Position numbers and translations under genes: made by a program. From the NCBI GenBank assembly GCA_934047225.1, contig CAKOHE010000107.1, forward strand, positions 682,001 to 746,000: a stretch of DNA of 64,000 nt. The letters are read 5' to 3'. This document shows, in pieces, positions 44,932 to 56,772 of the stretch. The notes below the pieces were generated by a model, which was given only the letters and a program-made list of their open reading frames with translations, did no database searches and was not told where the DNA came from. This DNA comes from Ypsolopha sequella (taxonomy: Eukaryota > Arthropoda > Insecta > Lepidoptera > Ypsolophidae). How positions within the stretch are numbered: the first letter of the stretch is position 1; the number at the start of each line of letters is the position of its first letter.

Positions 44932-45072
44932 ATATGTGGAGTCACACCAGGTGACTAGATTTGCAAACCTGTTGTTTGGGGACAAGTAATATTACCTGAA
45001 GAATGAACTGTGCTTCTGTATATAGAACTATAATGGTCTTATGTTAACCTAACCTACCGTCTCGCTTTGCGG

Positions 45073-45102
45073 TGATGATTATGATGATGATGATGATGAT
45101 GA
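45073..45102. repeat. (GAT)n microsatellite
   Basis: A run of 'gatgatgatgatgatgat'. Such tracts often mark RTE 3' tails, but no coding end is visible next to it. Confidence 0.7.
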
Positions 45103-45263
45103 GCTCTGCATTCTGCACACTGACATCTACAAATCAACTGCCCTAGGAGGTATTGGAATGGCAGCTAGGTTTTCTGACTACATCCCATTACAAGTACAAG
45201 GCAAAACTTCATTTTAAAACCTGGCAAATGACTAAAACTAAGTTTTTTTTTACAAGTACCTAC

Positions 45264-45426
45264 CTTTTTCTGTTGTTTCTTTATAATCTTATCATCATCT
45301 TCCTTCCACTCTTGATCTTCTATATTTTTCTTCTGCTTTTGGTCTTTCTCTTGTTTAGCATTTTCTTTACGTTGACGAGCCGCCACGGCCTTGCTGTTCT
45401 CACCAACAAACTTCTTCGGTATTTTT
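45264..45426 (-). pseudogene. CCDC124: CCDC124 (Lso2-type) first coding exon with lost ATG
   Basis: The minus strand encodes 'PKKFVGENSKAVAARQRKE' then 'WKEDDDKIIKKQQKK', the highly conserved N-terminus of CCDC124, a small ribosome-associated coiled-coil protein (yeast Lso2 relative). The exon ends at a donor 'AAAAG|GTAGGT' (45264/45263), and 'gatcattttag' upstream is acceptor-like. The codon before Pro, where the start Met belongs, is ATA (45420-45422), and no other in-frame ATG precedes it after the upstream TAA. It lies on the strand of most insertions, inside the inverted arms. It is either a captured or duplicated fragment or a real gene with an unusual start. I see no second exon nearby. 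Confidence 0.75.
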
Positions 45427-45719
45427 CTAAAATGATCAACCGTTTATTATGTTATAAAAATTGCAGGTAAAACGAAAGGGAAACATAACCTTTCCACTCC
45501 AACAACAAAAGCAAAAACGACAATTATTTGCTCACCGAGTTTACAGTACCCAGTACGAAATTAATAGGTAAAGTGATTTTATTCTAGCCAATTTTATTTT
45601 AACAAAATCCTAAGTGAGTACCCTACTTATCCTACCAACCAAAGCTGAAAAAATATGAAAAATTCTCGGATTTTTTTAAATTTGTTTTTGACGTTTAAGT
45701 TGCAGTCCGAATTATAAAA

Positions 45720-46284
45720 AAAAAACCGGCAAGTGCGTGTAGGCCATGCGGGCCACACTTACTATAGGTGCTCTATGATGCGGGCTATGCCAATCGCAAT
45801 TTAAGCGTAGGCTTAGAATAAGGAATCCTTATTCTGGGGGCGGGCGTAGGTATCCGTAGTTGACCGTCACAGTTTGCGGACTCGGATGCAGCGTTGCCAA
45901 CTCGATACCACGGTTGGATGCTAAATGACACCTTACTCAAATAGTGCTAGATGGCTATGAATTTCCAAAAATAGTGCTAAATTGGTCATGAAATAAAATA
46001 TTTCATCAAATACAAAATATTTTTATATTATGATTTATACTGAAATCCATCGCTTTGCATAGGCATTCTAAACATTATATATGTACTAAGAGTGCATTAC
46101 GAACCAGAAAACATTAATTAGAAAAAAATGTCAAGTAGGTAAGACAAATATTTTGATGTAGATTTGATGGTTCCCTATTTTTTAAGAATATCTTGGGGAA
46201 TTTCATATATGAGGCAGGTCTTGCGTCGCTGCTAAATAGTGCTTCATTTTGTGCTAAATAAAAATAAAACATTTATTCAACAAG
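45720..46284. other. Dispersed repeat relic and unrecognised DNA
   Basis: 45722-45790 ('aaccggcaagtgcgtgtagg', then 'gccatgcgggccac') is the tail of the lepidopteran 'gttccgta' repeat. The rest has no gene. Confidence 0.5.
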
Positions 46285-47079
46285 ATTTTGACATGTTCAG
46301 AAATTTGCGTCAGCGTCCCATGTTAAGAGGCTATGCGAATTTTATATTTGTCACTGTCACTCCGATTCAGGGCAAAAGGGAAAAGCTTGGTTTTATATTT
46401 TTATTAAAAAAAACTAAACTAGCTATCAAAATTTCCAAAATCAAAAATCTAGATATTGTTGAAACCCATCTAATAAAATATGTTTGGGTTCTGTACATGG
46501 CTGCTACTACTCGTTAAACGAGGAGAAAAAGTGCGTTAGAAGACCTCTTTTCAACAATTATTTCTATCGAGGAAAGTTTATCCAAACATGTTTTCCAAAA
46601 TCAAATCCCTATATTATATAGGTAGTCAATATTCCAGAAGCTTATTATAATTTTCCATGTATTTCATAAAATACACAGAAAAGAAACACCCGTATTTTAT
46701 TCGCATATCGCCTTAATTACAAGAACTGAAGTACGGGAACCCCGCATTTTCTTTTGGAAGTAATATGGTTCTCAATGATATTATATACACTATTACTGCA
46801 GTAAATGATACTATACAAAAATTATAAACCATATTGCTCTATTACAAGTTAAAGGTGTGTTAATATGTGTGAAGGAGGTGAGGGTGTATGTGAGTGTGAA
46901 AAATAGATGTACGTAAGGATGATTTTATTTGTGTATTTATACAGAAACTTGAGGTTTGTGTGAGTAATAATGATTCGTTCATTTCATTATTCAAGATTTT
47001 TGATGCAAAGTGATGTTTTATTTAGTAACAAACTTGCATTTCGTTATGTAGAACGTCTTAAATTTAATAATTACAAAAC

Positions 47080-47575
47080 AAATCAAATTACATTGGATTT
47101 TCTAGTCCTTCAAAAGCAGGTCCCAATATTGACCCTATTATGTGTTCCACTCCAGTACTAGGAGGGGTGGGAGGTGGTCTTCCACCACCTGAAAATAATG
47201 TGTTTTCTAATATAAATATCGCTATAATGCGGAGAAAACAAAACATTTTTTCGTGAATTAAATGACCGTTTGCTTACCAGTCTTAAATAGCTCCCGTTTT
47301 TGACTCGCTGATTGTTTTTTGTTTGACGTTTGATGTTCTCCCAGCTAGTCTTTAAGCTTTCAGGAGTACGTCTGCAGTGAGTGTTGAGTGCATTAAATTG
47401 TTCAGATAGACGCTTCCAACCATTTGCTTTATCCGCATTTGTTGTAGCGTCCGATGTTTTGTTTTATATTATGTCTCTGTATTTATTAACTAATTCCGTT
47501 AACACCGATTTTTCGTCACTGGTGAAATTTACAGTACGCTTGCGTTTATCTTCCACATTCACTGATTCAAATTAA
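47080..47575 (-). pseudogene. Harbinger Myb/SANT-like accessory protein relic
   Basis: The minus strand reads 'DKRKRTVNFTSDEKSVLTEL', 'VNKYRDII', stop, then 'GWKRLSEQFNALNTHCRRTP' and 'ESLKTSWENIKRQTKN'. This is the trihelix/Myb-like DNA-binding protein that accompanies PIF/Harbinger transposases. A donor (AGACTG|GTAAGC, about 47280) and an acceptor (ttattttcag, about 47191) frame a second exon, 'GGGRPPPTPPSTGVEHIIGS' and 'ILGPAFEGLENPM'. A Pro-rich linker at this point is normal. One internal TAA and an early stop show it is dead. No transposase exon lies beside it; the only one in the window is 22 kb away. Confidence 0.75.
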
Positions 47576-48014
47576 ATCAAAGAAAAGAAATTAAAATTTC
47601 ACAATCACATTCACGCACGCACGACGAAAAAATGTTCATTCGTTTGACAAGACAAATGTTCGTTCGTTTGACAAGACAAATCGATTGACTTGACAGTACA
47701 AACGATGCTAAATAACAAAGACGTTCACGTTACGGATATGGGATTGACAATACAGATAATATTATATTTTGTATAATATTATACAATCATTTTAGGATGT
47801 CGTTCGGGTAGAAGCAAAGATAAGCATACATTGCTATCTTTACATAGTAATATTTTAACATTCGCTCAATATACGTGTCATTTATTCAAAAATGTTTGGT
47901 TATTTAACCGTTGGTTAAAAATCAATGATGAACTCAAAATAAACGCGGTTAGTTTAAACAATTGTTAAATGCCAACAGAGTAGTTACGTTATCAATGATT
48001 ATGTTGTAGTTGGT
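47576..48014. other. Possible Harbinger terminal region
   Basis: 47637-47683 is a short tandem duplication of 'ttcgtttgacaagacaaat'. 47895-47975 contains 'ttaaccgttggttaaa' and 'cggttagtttaaac', motifs reminiscent of the 25.7-25.9 kb region. No gene. Confidence 0.4.
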
Positions 48015-49560
48015 GAACTCGGGTCTTAGTGTGTTACCAATCGGTTAGCTAGCCTCCCACTAGCGGGTCTCCCCAGTTAATTGAGATGGTGCTTGAATCA
48101 CACGTAGGGCTTCGGTAGCGCTCTGTCGTACGGACCATCGCGAGTGACAGTGATCTGCGTTCGAGAGTTGGTTCTGCAGTCCATAACATCATTCACTCGA
48201 GCTTTCGTTAGGTAGCCGCAGCATTCAGCTACCCTACCTGAACATTCAATCAAAGCAAGCCACGTACAGTCAGTCGGGATTCACTCCAGTATCGTCAGGT
48301 AGCCCCAGCATTCAGCAAGCCTACTTGAACATTCAATCAAAGCAAGCCTCGTTACTTCAGCCGGGCTTCAGTCCAGCATTCATTGGCTAACCGTAGGAAA
48401 CAGCTGGGCTACCCCACATTATACATCAATCAAAATATATCTACGCGGCAAGCTCAAGTCATTCACCCAGTCATCATGGCAGATGTACTATTCAATCGTC
48501 AAGGTGAAATTCTCCGAGAGATTGAGAACGTCAACACCAATTTCAAGAAGGACAGTGCGGCAAGAAAAACCACCGAATACCTCATCAAGCGGGTTGACAC
48601 ACTGGATCTTTTGTGGAGAGAATTTGACCTCAATCTTACGAAGACAAAACCTGCGACTACTTTTCCCGCAACATCTATGAGGAGTTGAAAAGTTATTATA
48701 AAAAAACGAAAATTATGATTTCGTCATACCACAAACCGAGCGAGCCAAAGCCAACGGTACAATTTTATCTACCAATGTTCACGGATACAGATGAAGTAGG
48801 GCAGCTAATCAGTCAACAAGGCACAAACTTCAGAGCCTTCGAGCGCCTCATAAACAGGGTTAACGACAGCCGCATGGAGGACAGGTGGGAGATAGAAGAT
48901 GAGTTGAAAAACCTACAACGTCTGTGACGTAGATGCATTGACCACCTTCATAGCGCATAGATAACATCTTGCAAGGGAAAGATTTTAAAAGGTTAGATGA
49001 GCCCTGGCACATAAAAGTTCCATTGTTTTTGAATGTGTGCGTGAACATAATGCCGACGCGCGCGCAAATTGAGTGCGCAATCTGTCTACCTACGGTCAGC
49101 AAACTGATCAGACTACTAAAGTTGTAAAATTGTATCTTTTCTTTTAAATGTTTGTTGTTGCAAGGTAGCAATGAGGATTACGAACACAAATTTTGAATCT
49201 ACAGAGCGTCGGTACCTGGAAATTAAGAAGAAGCTGAACAGGAAACTAAGAAGATGATCGGAGGATCATCTTTGTATTTCGACGCCGCAGATTGATATTA
49301 CCGACTTTTTTGGAAAATACACCCAGTGGCCCACATTCTATGACCTGTGCAATGAAGAAATTCACAAGAGCAAGTACTTGACCAAGACGCAGCATCTCAA
49401 GAGTAAAGTTAAGGGAGAAGCCGAACATCTCATACAACACTTGAATATTACCGCAGAAAACTATGACACGGCATGGAATCTTTTAACAAAGTGATACAAC
49501 AATCCTCTGGTTCTATTTACCAATCATATTGAAGTCTTGCTAAGAAGAATGGGCAAGAAA
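48015..49560 (+). pseudogene. Second BEL/Pao copy: leader and broken gag
   Basis: 48072-48112 ('ccagttaattgagatgg', 'gcttgaatcacac') matches the leader of the intact BEL at 34011-34055. Gag starts at 48476 ('MADVLFNRQGEILREIEN'), runs into a frame change near 48680, continues with 'FYLPMFTDTD' and 'WEIEDELKNLQ', then after a gap gives 'IDITDFFGKYTQWPTFYDL' and 'LKSKVKGEAEHLIQHLNIT', parallel to 'LKSKVRGEAEKLIQHLPIS' in the intact element. Stops and shifts interrupt it, and no pol follows. The element ends near 49560, just before LINE-D. Confidence 0.78.
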
Positions 49561-49739
49561 CTTAGCAAGATCATGTCTTTTTTTTACATAAAACTTATGT
49601 AATATACAAATGACTAACATCTACTTTAACTAAGGAATAAGAAAATACAAGACAGCAAGAATTCAAGTTAACGAAAAAAAATAAAAACATATATATCTTT
49701 GTCTACTTGTCTCATATAGTCTATTTCCTTTTACAGTCT

Positions 49740-51702
49740 GTAATTAATTAAACTGTTACATGAACACTTTGTCAGGACAAGGTCTCTTGTGTGGTATTTC
49801 AGATTTTACTAGAATTGAAGAACGAGACGGAAAGTTGTCAAAATCATGTATTGATCACATCTTTGCTCGATCCCGCACAAGTGACCTATATTCCGCGGCA
49901 CTCGGTACTGTTCTGGCCGACCACCGCATGACTGTACTCGCTTGTCTAGGAATTACACATGTACAGGGTGTTCCAAAATATACTATGCGATTCAATAATT
50001 CGAAGTTGCTAAATGAGTTGGAGAAGATTGACTGGAATGAAACAAATAATATTACATGCCCTAATAAATTATACGAGTTCATTCAAAATAAATTTACAGA
50101 TTGTTATGACAAATCAAAATGTTGTACACGAATGTCATCCTCTTTTCGAAACAAGGAGTGGATAACCAAAAAAATACAAATAGCATGCGAAAAATAGACG
50201 AGCTTTTTATCAGACATAAAAATGATCCTACAGACATGGTTCTAAAAACAGAATATAATGCATGTAGAAATAAAACTAATAAGCTCATTGAACAAACACG
50301 AAACAAATATTATATAAAATTAATCGAATCAAACAAATCAGATCCAAAAAAGCTCTGGCAAATTTTAAATAAAATATCTGGTCGCATTAAGCCATCTGTC
50401 GATGAATCAATATATAAGGCATTTAGAACTGAAACTACGAACGACAAAAATATAGCAGATAATTTCGCTGTTGAATTTGAAAATAATGTCAAATCTATCA
50501 TACTTACGTGTAAAAGTCCCTTATTAAATGAAAAAGACTATGTGAGACCAGTTGATAAATCTATATATTTTAAAAAGGCAACAAATAACGATGTTCTCAA
50601 AATTATTCGAGCAATTAACACATATAAGGGTCCAGGCATAGATGGTATCAGATCTGTAGATATTAAAAATATAGCCAATAGATTGTCTACAGCTATTGTT
50701 AATCTAATTAATCTAAGTGTGGAAAAAGCTATTTACCCCAATCAATTGAAAAGTGGTATAGTAAGACCTATTTACAAAAAAGGGAGTCACGCCCTATACG
50801 CAAATTATAGACCCATTACTATACTTCCTATCCTGGATAAAATATTTGAAAAATATATTTCTAAATTAATTAATAAATTCTATGAAGATAGTCACGTATT
50901 ATGCGAGGAGCAATATGGATTCAGAGAAAAAAGAAGTACTACGATGCTACTTTTAAAGTTTACTAATGAAATTAACCATCACTTAAACAATAAAAAACAC
51001 GTTCTTCTCGTTCTGATAGATTACAGTAAAGCTTTTGATACCCTTAGACACGATACGCTTGTGAAAAAACTTGATGAGACGGGCATTAGAGGTCCACTGC
51101 TTAATTGGTGTAAGGACTATCTAAAAAATCGACAGTACCATGTAAAAATAGGAGAGACATATAGTGACAAAGTTTATACAGGTATAGGCACGGCACAGGG
51201 ATCAGTTCTGGGACCGTTGCATTATCTAACATATGTAAATGATGTTAATAATGTAAAAAAAAATTGCTCATTGTATCAGTTTGCAGATGACACTTGCCTT
51301 ATTTCTGCTGATAGAGACATCTCCAAGGCTATTATGAGACTGCAAAAAGACTTTACTGTGCTAAGTATGTGGTCACATGATGCTGGCCTGGTTTTAAATT
51401 CTCAAAAAACAAAAATAATGCACATTCACTCCTCCCATAATACAACAGACAAAGAAATCAAGCTCATTGCACATTCTCATGATTGTCTTCATAGTGAAAA
51501 TAAAACTCACTCGTTGTGTTACCCAATAGAACATGTCAATAAAGCTGCATACTTAGGACTTTTAATAGACAACAGGTTCAACTGGACCGATCATGTTGAA
51601 CTCGTTTGTAATAAGCTTCGAGCAGTGCTAGCTAAGTTCCAACTAATTAGGTATAAAGTTCCATATAGTGCATTAATAAATATATACAATGCGCTAAAAT
51701 AA
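49740..51702 (+). pseudogene. LINE-D: 5'-truncated endonuclease-RT
   Basis: 49760-50195 is the end of an APE endonuclease ('KLSKSCIDHIFARSRTSD', 'LADHRMTVLACL'). A one-base phase change at about 50190 joins it to 50197-51702: 'IVRPIYKKGSHALYANYR', 'YGFREKRSTTMLLLKF', 'VLIDYSKAFDTLRHD', 'GTAQGSVLGPLHYL' and the intact catalytic 'LYQFADDTCLISA'. It stops after 'ALINIYNALK', so the C-terminal domain present in LINE-C is lost. It belongs to the same group as LINE-C but lies in the opposite orientation. Confidence 0.85.
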
Positions 51703-52375
51703 AATGTACCATTTAACGCGCCAACCCTTTAGCTGTTAACTCTATCTAATATCACAATGTGACACGTGCGGGGTGCAGGGCGTGGGGTACGGGACGCGGG
51801 GGTGGCATGCGGGCACACACACACAAACCCTCTCTCTCTCATACACACACTCACCCTGGCACACAAACCGACCAACCCTTTCAATGATCTACATTTATAT
51901 CAACCGAATAAACATTATACATTGCCTTGATCAGTTCTAACGATGTCTCGTCTCGATGATTTATTAGATCTTGATGGAGGGAGCCATTCTGGTAACTGAT
52001 ACATTCACGAGTTCTTCCGTGATAACCATAAACACATTAAACTTACCATTTAACTAATTTACTTGATGATTCGTATAGAGATTTTAAATATATATAATTT
52101 CGGTTAATGATTCTGGTGGTGCTAGTAGTCTCTGCAAGTACGCTAATTTTTGCGCGTTGGTGGATACGAATATGTCACTAGCAGAGAGCAGAAAGTATGT
52201 GGTTTAGTTAACGTGAGCTTTATACGTACACTTTTACCGACTTGCATAAGGAAATAATATAAACAATACATTCACTTGAGAGGTAAATCAGTCGGTAGAA
52301 GGACGATTCGAAATCTCAAAATCTGAGTTCAAATCCTGCCTGAAATCCATCCAAAACGATTAAACGAGCAATATG
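51703..52375. other. Simple-sequence-rich spacer
   Basis: 51755-51800 is G-rich and 51815-51865 is a CA/CT microsatellite. 52284-52345 has tRNA-like A and B boxes (see rejected items). No gene. Confidence 0.5.
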
Positions 52376-52560
52376 CTGTTAATATTTGCCAATATGCTGT
52401 TCATCCATCCATCATCAATCAGCCTAGTTCGTCTACTGCTGGACATAAGCCTTTCTAGGACTTTGCCACTCCCGGCGGTCATCCTGGAAGAATTGCCCAT
52501 ACTCACACACGCTGGGCAGGCGGGTTGGTGAACTCTCGCACCAGTGACGCCGCTGCCCGT
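52376..52560 (-). pseudogene. RTE-type LINE 3' tail remnant
   Basis: Reversed, the sequence ends 'ccagcagtagacg', 'aactaggctgattgatga' and 'tggatggatg', the typical RTE tail in which the C-terminal codons run into a short tandem repeat. The body is too degraded for a clean translation. Confidence 0.6.
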
Positions 52561-52778
52561 CACCAGTCTGTTCCATATAAGGCCCGGCTATTAGGGATGG
52601 ATATACCGCCATCCATCAGTCCCAGGTATGGTGGGCCTCCTGGTTTTTTGCCTGTGAGCTGTCCTCTTACTCTCCCCCGAATTACTTCAAGGGGGTCTCC
52701 AAGTAAGATGGTGGTACCTCCACAGTCAAGCACAGTCGATGCTGTTAATATCCGCCAATATAAGAAACATGTTCGCAA

Positions 52779-53883
52779 TACCCAAATAGCACACAAGCAG
52801 TATATAAAGGCACTGTACCGCTTCTTTGTTGTATAACAGCGGTTGAAGAGAGTTTGTATATTCCTAAGCCTATATTTGATAGTAGTTGTGCAACGTAATA
52901 TCTTGAACTCCATAGTAACTGGTTAAAGGCTAAAAAGACGAATTTAAGCGCTACTGTACCCCAAAAAGAGTAAAAATACTCCATAGTACGGTGATTGTAG
53001 ACTCCAAAGCGTTGTAACACTGGTCACTAGCGCGATTCCACTTCTTAAACCGTTATAATGGATATAGTAAACGTCTAAGCCAGTTGTAGCAAGCCACCAT
53101 TACAGTATTTGATAAAGAGATTAATCATGTCGATAAATCAACTTTTCTTACCACAGGTCATAATTTAAAAAATAAGCATACCCGATTCATTTAAATGTAA
53201 TGCTGTAATCAAATGAAAAAAGTCCTAATGCCTCATTCGAGAAAAAATTTTAAATTGACCTTGAAAAAATTATTGCACTTGATTAATATAAATGACTAAA
53301 AATTCCACGAGTTTTGCAAGTGAATGAAATATTTACCTAAATGAATACATATTTTGTCAGTAACCTGATGCTCGCACTAGTATTTTACGTATGCGAGTGA
53401 AAATTCATTCCAATTAATTACCTATATTTATTCATTCGTTATTGACATTTATCCGATCACTTTTAAATCACTTAGGAACATATATTCCTTTGTGTCACGC
53501 TATTGAAAATATAATAAAAAAACATTTCCGATTTCAGTGTTACAGTCGCGTCGCAATTATGTTTAAATTCTATTAAGGTGGTACAAGAACTTATTGTATT
53601 TCTTTTAGCTCATACAATCACTTTTCACGCACTTTTGTATGTGTGCAAATTCTATAAAGGTGGTAGAAGAACTTATTATACATTTTTTAGGTCCTACAAT
53701 CACTTTTCACGCGTCTTTGTGTCGCTAAGGCCCGTATAAAGTGGGCCCTTTGCAGTGGTATAGAAGTAAATGAGAAGTTCTCTATCGCTACTGTAACGCT
53801 TGCTTATGAAGGTTAAGCCGTTATAAATATCTGTTAAGCGGCCTTTGTAGCGCTTATTATACCGCTTAGGTGCTACTTGGGTA
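52779..53883. mobile_element. 1.1-kb non-autonomous element with TIRs
   Basis: 'tacccaaatagcacacaagc' at 52779 is matched inverted by 'gcttaggtgctacttgggta' ending at 53883 (a 26-bp TIR with four mismatches by eye). The TA at each outer edge may be the target duplication. No transposase is encoded. Inside, 53567-53648 and 53649-53725 form an 82-bp tandem duplication. Confidence 0.7.
53567..53725. repeat. 82-bp tandem duplication
   Basis: 'attctattaaggtggtacaa' at 53567 recurs as 'attctataaaggtggtagaa' at 53649, and both are followed by 'caatcacttttcacgc'. Confidence 0.8.
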
Positions 53884-54780
53884 GTAAACCGCATTGTGGT
53901 AATTAAGTATAATTTAAATCAAACTTAACATACGAAATACATGAGCTAGGTTCAATACAATAATTCAAAGGTCAAAAATAATATAATTTATATTTTGACA
54001 TTAAGCAAAACTCTCTAAATGTGTAAGGAAGGGAGAAAAATGACCGCTTTAGAAGCTTGGAGATAATCGGAGTAACATAAAGACCCAGATAATGTTCTAT
54101 ATTAACAGTAACATGTTAACAAATCCTGCATTTTTATTTTTATTTACCTTTTGACATTCACATTTTGATTTTACATCTATTTTCAATAATATTTTCATTT
54201 ACTTTGACATATATACTAGTATATTAATTATTCTCATTTACTGAGTGCTGACTTGTTTTTAAAAATTACATAAAATTCCTGAATCTTTTGAAAAAGCGTA
54301 ATAACCAAAACCGGTCGGCAACTAATTCTGAAATAAACCAGCAAAACATGTACAAGTTTTGGAATATTATTATTGTCTGTTTGATGGTGCAGTGGATATG
54401 TATGAATGAACTAATGAATCGACAGTTTATTGTACAAAAAAGACACTAAAAGATAAATACAGATTTGAAAAAATTAATTTGTACAGAGGCGGAATTATCA
54501 CTTGTAGCGATTTCTTCCAGACAACTTTTGTTTATTAAAGAAATTAATAAAATACGAAAAATGGGGTACAGACAACGATGATACAAACATTCTGTAAATA
54601 AGGTCAAAAATCAATAAAGTATAAATATAAATGTACTTAACAACTCGTGCATTATATAAATGTACTACCTACCTAATTAAACTGACACCTTACTTACATA
54701 AATTAACTTGAAAAATTAACAAGAATATAATAATAAATACATTTAAATAGTGTATGTATTTACAATAATATCAATAAGGC
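53884..54780. other. AT-rich DNA with no recognised feature
   Basis: No frame, tandem repeat or inverted pair stood out. Confidence 0.5.
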
Positions 54781-54970
54781 ATTGGAATGGAGACCACGTA
54801 CAGCAAAGCGCAGCGTAGGCCGCCCTCGTGCCCGCTGTACTGACGATCTGAAGGACATTGCGGATGGCGGCTGGATGAGGATGACTGAGGACCGCCAAGG
54901 GTGGCGTAATATTGGGGAGGCCTATGTCCAGCAGTGGACGAATACGGGCTGATGGGTGGATGGATGGAAT
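54781..54970 (+). pseudogene. RTE-clade LINE C-terminus and 3' tail
   Basis: The plus frame reads 'WRPRTAKRSVGRPRARCTDD', 'LKDIADGGWMRMTEDRQGWR' and 'NIGEAYVQQWTNTG', stop, followed by 'ggtggatggatgg'. This is the standard end of RTE reverse transcriptases with its short-repeat tail. The rest of the element is absent (5' truncation). It is the part missing from the 20.3-kb fragment, but there is no sign the two came from one copy. Confidence 0.85.
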
Positions 54971-55192
54971 AATATCAATAGATTGATTGACGACGCTACC
55001 AACCTAAAGAATCTTCGTAATGAGATCTGACATTCCCCTTAAGAGACCCCTTTACGATTGATTTTTTCATAGGTATTATCTAGCGACATCTAACTACGTC
55101 TCTATACAAACAAAAAGCAAAATTTGATGAAACACCATCATAATAGTTGTGAGGATATCGTGAATATTGCCTCGTTTTTACACAAAGCAATT

Positions 55193-56772
55193 ATATATTC
55201 AGCAATTGATGATAGAAGAACTGGTTAAAACAAGTTCGTTGTGAAGACGCAGAGAAATAGTTAGTGTGACATAATATCGTACGATTTGGAGTGGCGACGG
55301 CTAGCCAATAGAAAGACATCTAGAAAGGTTGCGTGGGCATCGAACAGAGGTAGGAGAAAAGGCTTTTTAAGGCCATTGCACGCGATTTTCAGGGGGATTA
55401 GCAGATTTTTCTTGGGCAATGCAGACGTATTTGCCAAAGGTATTTTTTTAAAGCGGCAGGCACTCGCTTAGCCTAAATGTTTAATTTTCGGTTTTGATGT
55501 ACAAAATTTAGAGTCACAGGCGCATAATTTTTAATTTATTAGATATTCATTGCGGGCTTGTCAGAGGCAAGTTTCTCTTTGAATCACGATTTGTTGATAA
55601 AGTATTAAAGTCGTTTCGTAGTCTTCAGTAAATTAAATATAGGTTTCGAAGCTAGTTTGGGGTTGCTTGGGTGGGTAGCATGGGTGTTTCTCGAGCTGGT
55701 ATGGCGAGGAATTACCTTGAAATTGTATAGGACAAATAATGTAGGGTACCACCGGGAGTGTTTTTCCGATTTCAGTGATTCCCTCTCTCGGGCGAGGTCC
55801 GCTAGATGCGCCTTAATTGTACTCGATGAGACTGACTTGTACACGAGAGAAAATCTATCCTCCTGCATTGCACTTGGCAGGGTACCTTATTTTCCTTCCT
55901 ATCCGCTTGTGGTTTTAGGTTCTTTGGCCACAAGTATCCTTGTTATCTATATATGTACATATTGCACCCATATAGGGATAGGCTAGGGAGTAATAGGTTT
56001 TTAGGCACATTTAGAGGACTAACTCACCTAGCTTCATCAAATTTTAGCTAGGATAGGCCAGAACTCATTGCACCCCGAGTCTGTTGACATACGCAATTAA
56101 ATGTAAATGTGAAGAATTTACTCTAGTTTTGAAATATTCACACACCCAACAGCTTAGGGATATTTGTTTTAGGACATGATAGGCAGGTAAAATCATAGGT
56201 AGGTAATCTATTATTGATATTTTTCAGTTCAAGGTTATACTTACTATTAAGTAAGTATTATCATGCTTCGATGTAGGGTGGTAATTTATTTACGGGTTAG
56301 AAAAGAACGCGGGAAAGCGCGAGAAGTTGAGTGGGTAGGACAGAACTCTAGAAGGTTCCAATATTGTTGTCTGTAACATTTTGTGTTAGACAGGTAGGTA
56401 GGTAAATGTTTGAGCAGTCATGTTACTAGAATTATTGAAAATTCTAGATTATTATTTAGGTTTGTGGCCGAGAGAATCTGGTATTGATCAGAAACAATCT
56501 CTTGACTATAGATTTGTGAAGTGAAGTATTATTTCTTAGAAAACTAAGTTTGACCTTTATGTAGGGTAAGTGATGTGTTTGAAGTGAGTGCTTTTGTTGT
56601 GAAAATCTGAGTAAAACTTTATGTGAGTTCGCAAATAGAAAGAATAATTTGAAAGTAATATTCTCTCAATTAAAATCAGAGATATTTCCATGTATTATTA
56701 CTAAAAAAGTGTTTCAAATTCTGTAATAATTGTTTGATCAATTTTGCAGTAACCTTTCATAAAAATGGTTTA
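55193..56772. repeat. Right arm of the long inverted repeat
   Basis: Reverse complement of 1-1700, lacking about 117 bases relative to it. The inner boundary is at 'atatattcag' (55193). Beyond 56772 the partner would lie outside the window, so the true outer end is unknown. Substitutions are scattered, with replacement changes in both shared open frames. Confidence 0.9.

Larger units (their letters stand above)
42415..46740. repeat. Region bounded by inverted arms (about 4.3 kb)
   Basis: 42415-42613 pairs with 46535-46740, and 43348-43600 pairs with 46285-46525. On the right the two blocks are contiguous; on the left they are split by about 735 bp that contain a THAP-like exon. Shared text includes 'atacgggtgtttcttttctg', 'aaaacatgtttggataa' and 'tcctcgatagaaataat'. 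It is either a DNA transposon with long inverted ends that has taken up other DNA, or two opposed copies of one repeat. No target duplication was found. Confidence 0.75.

Noticed and set aside
52284..52345. tRNA-like sequence
   Set aside because: 'aatcagtcggtagaagga' and 'gagttcaaatcctgcc' resemble A and B boxes, but acceptor and anticodon stems do not pair convincingly. At most it is a SINE head or pseudogene.
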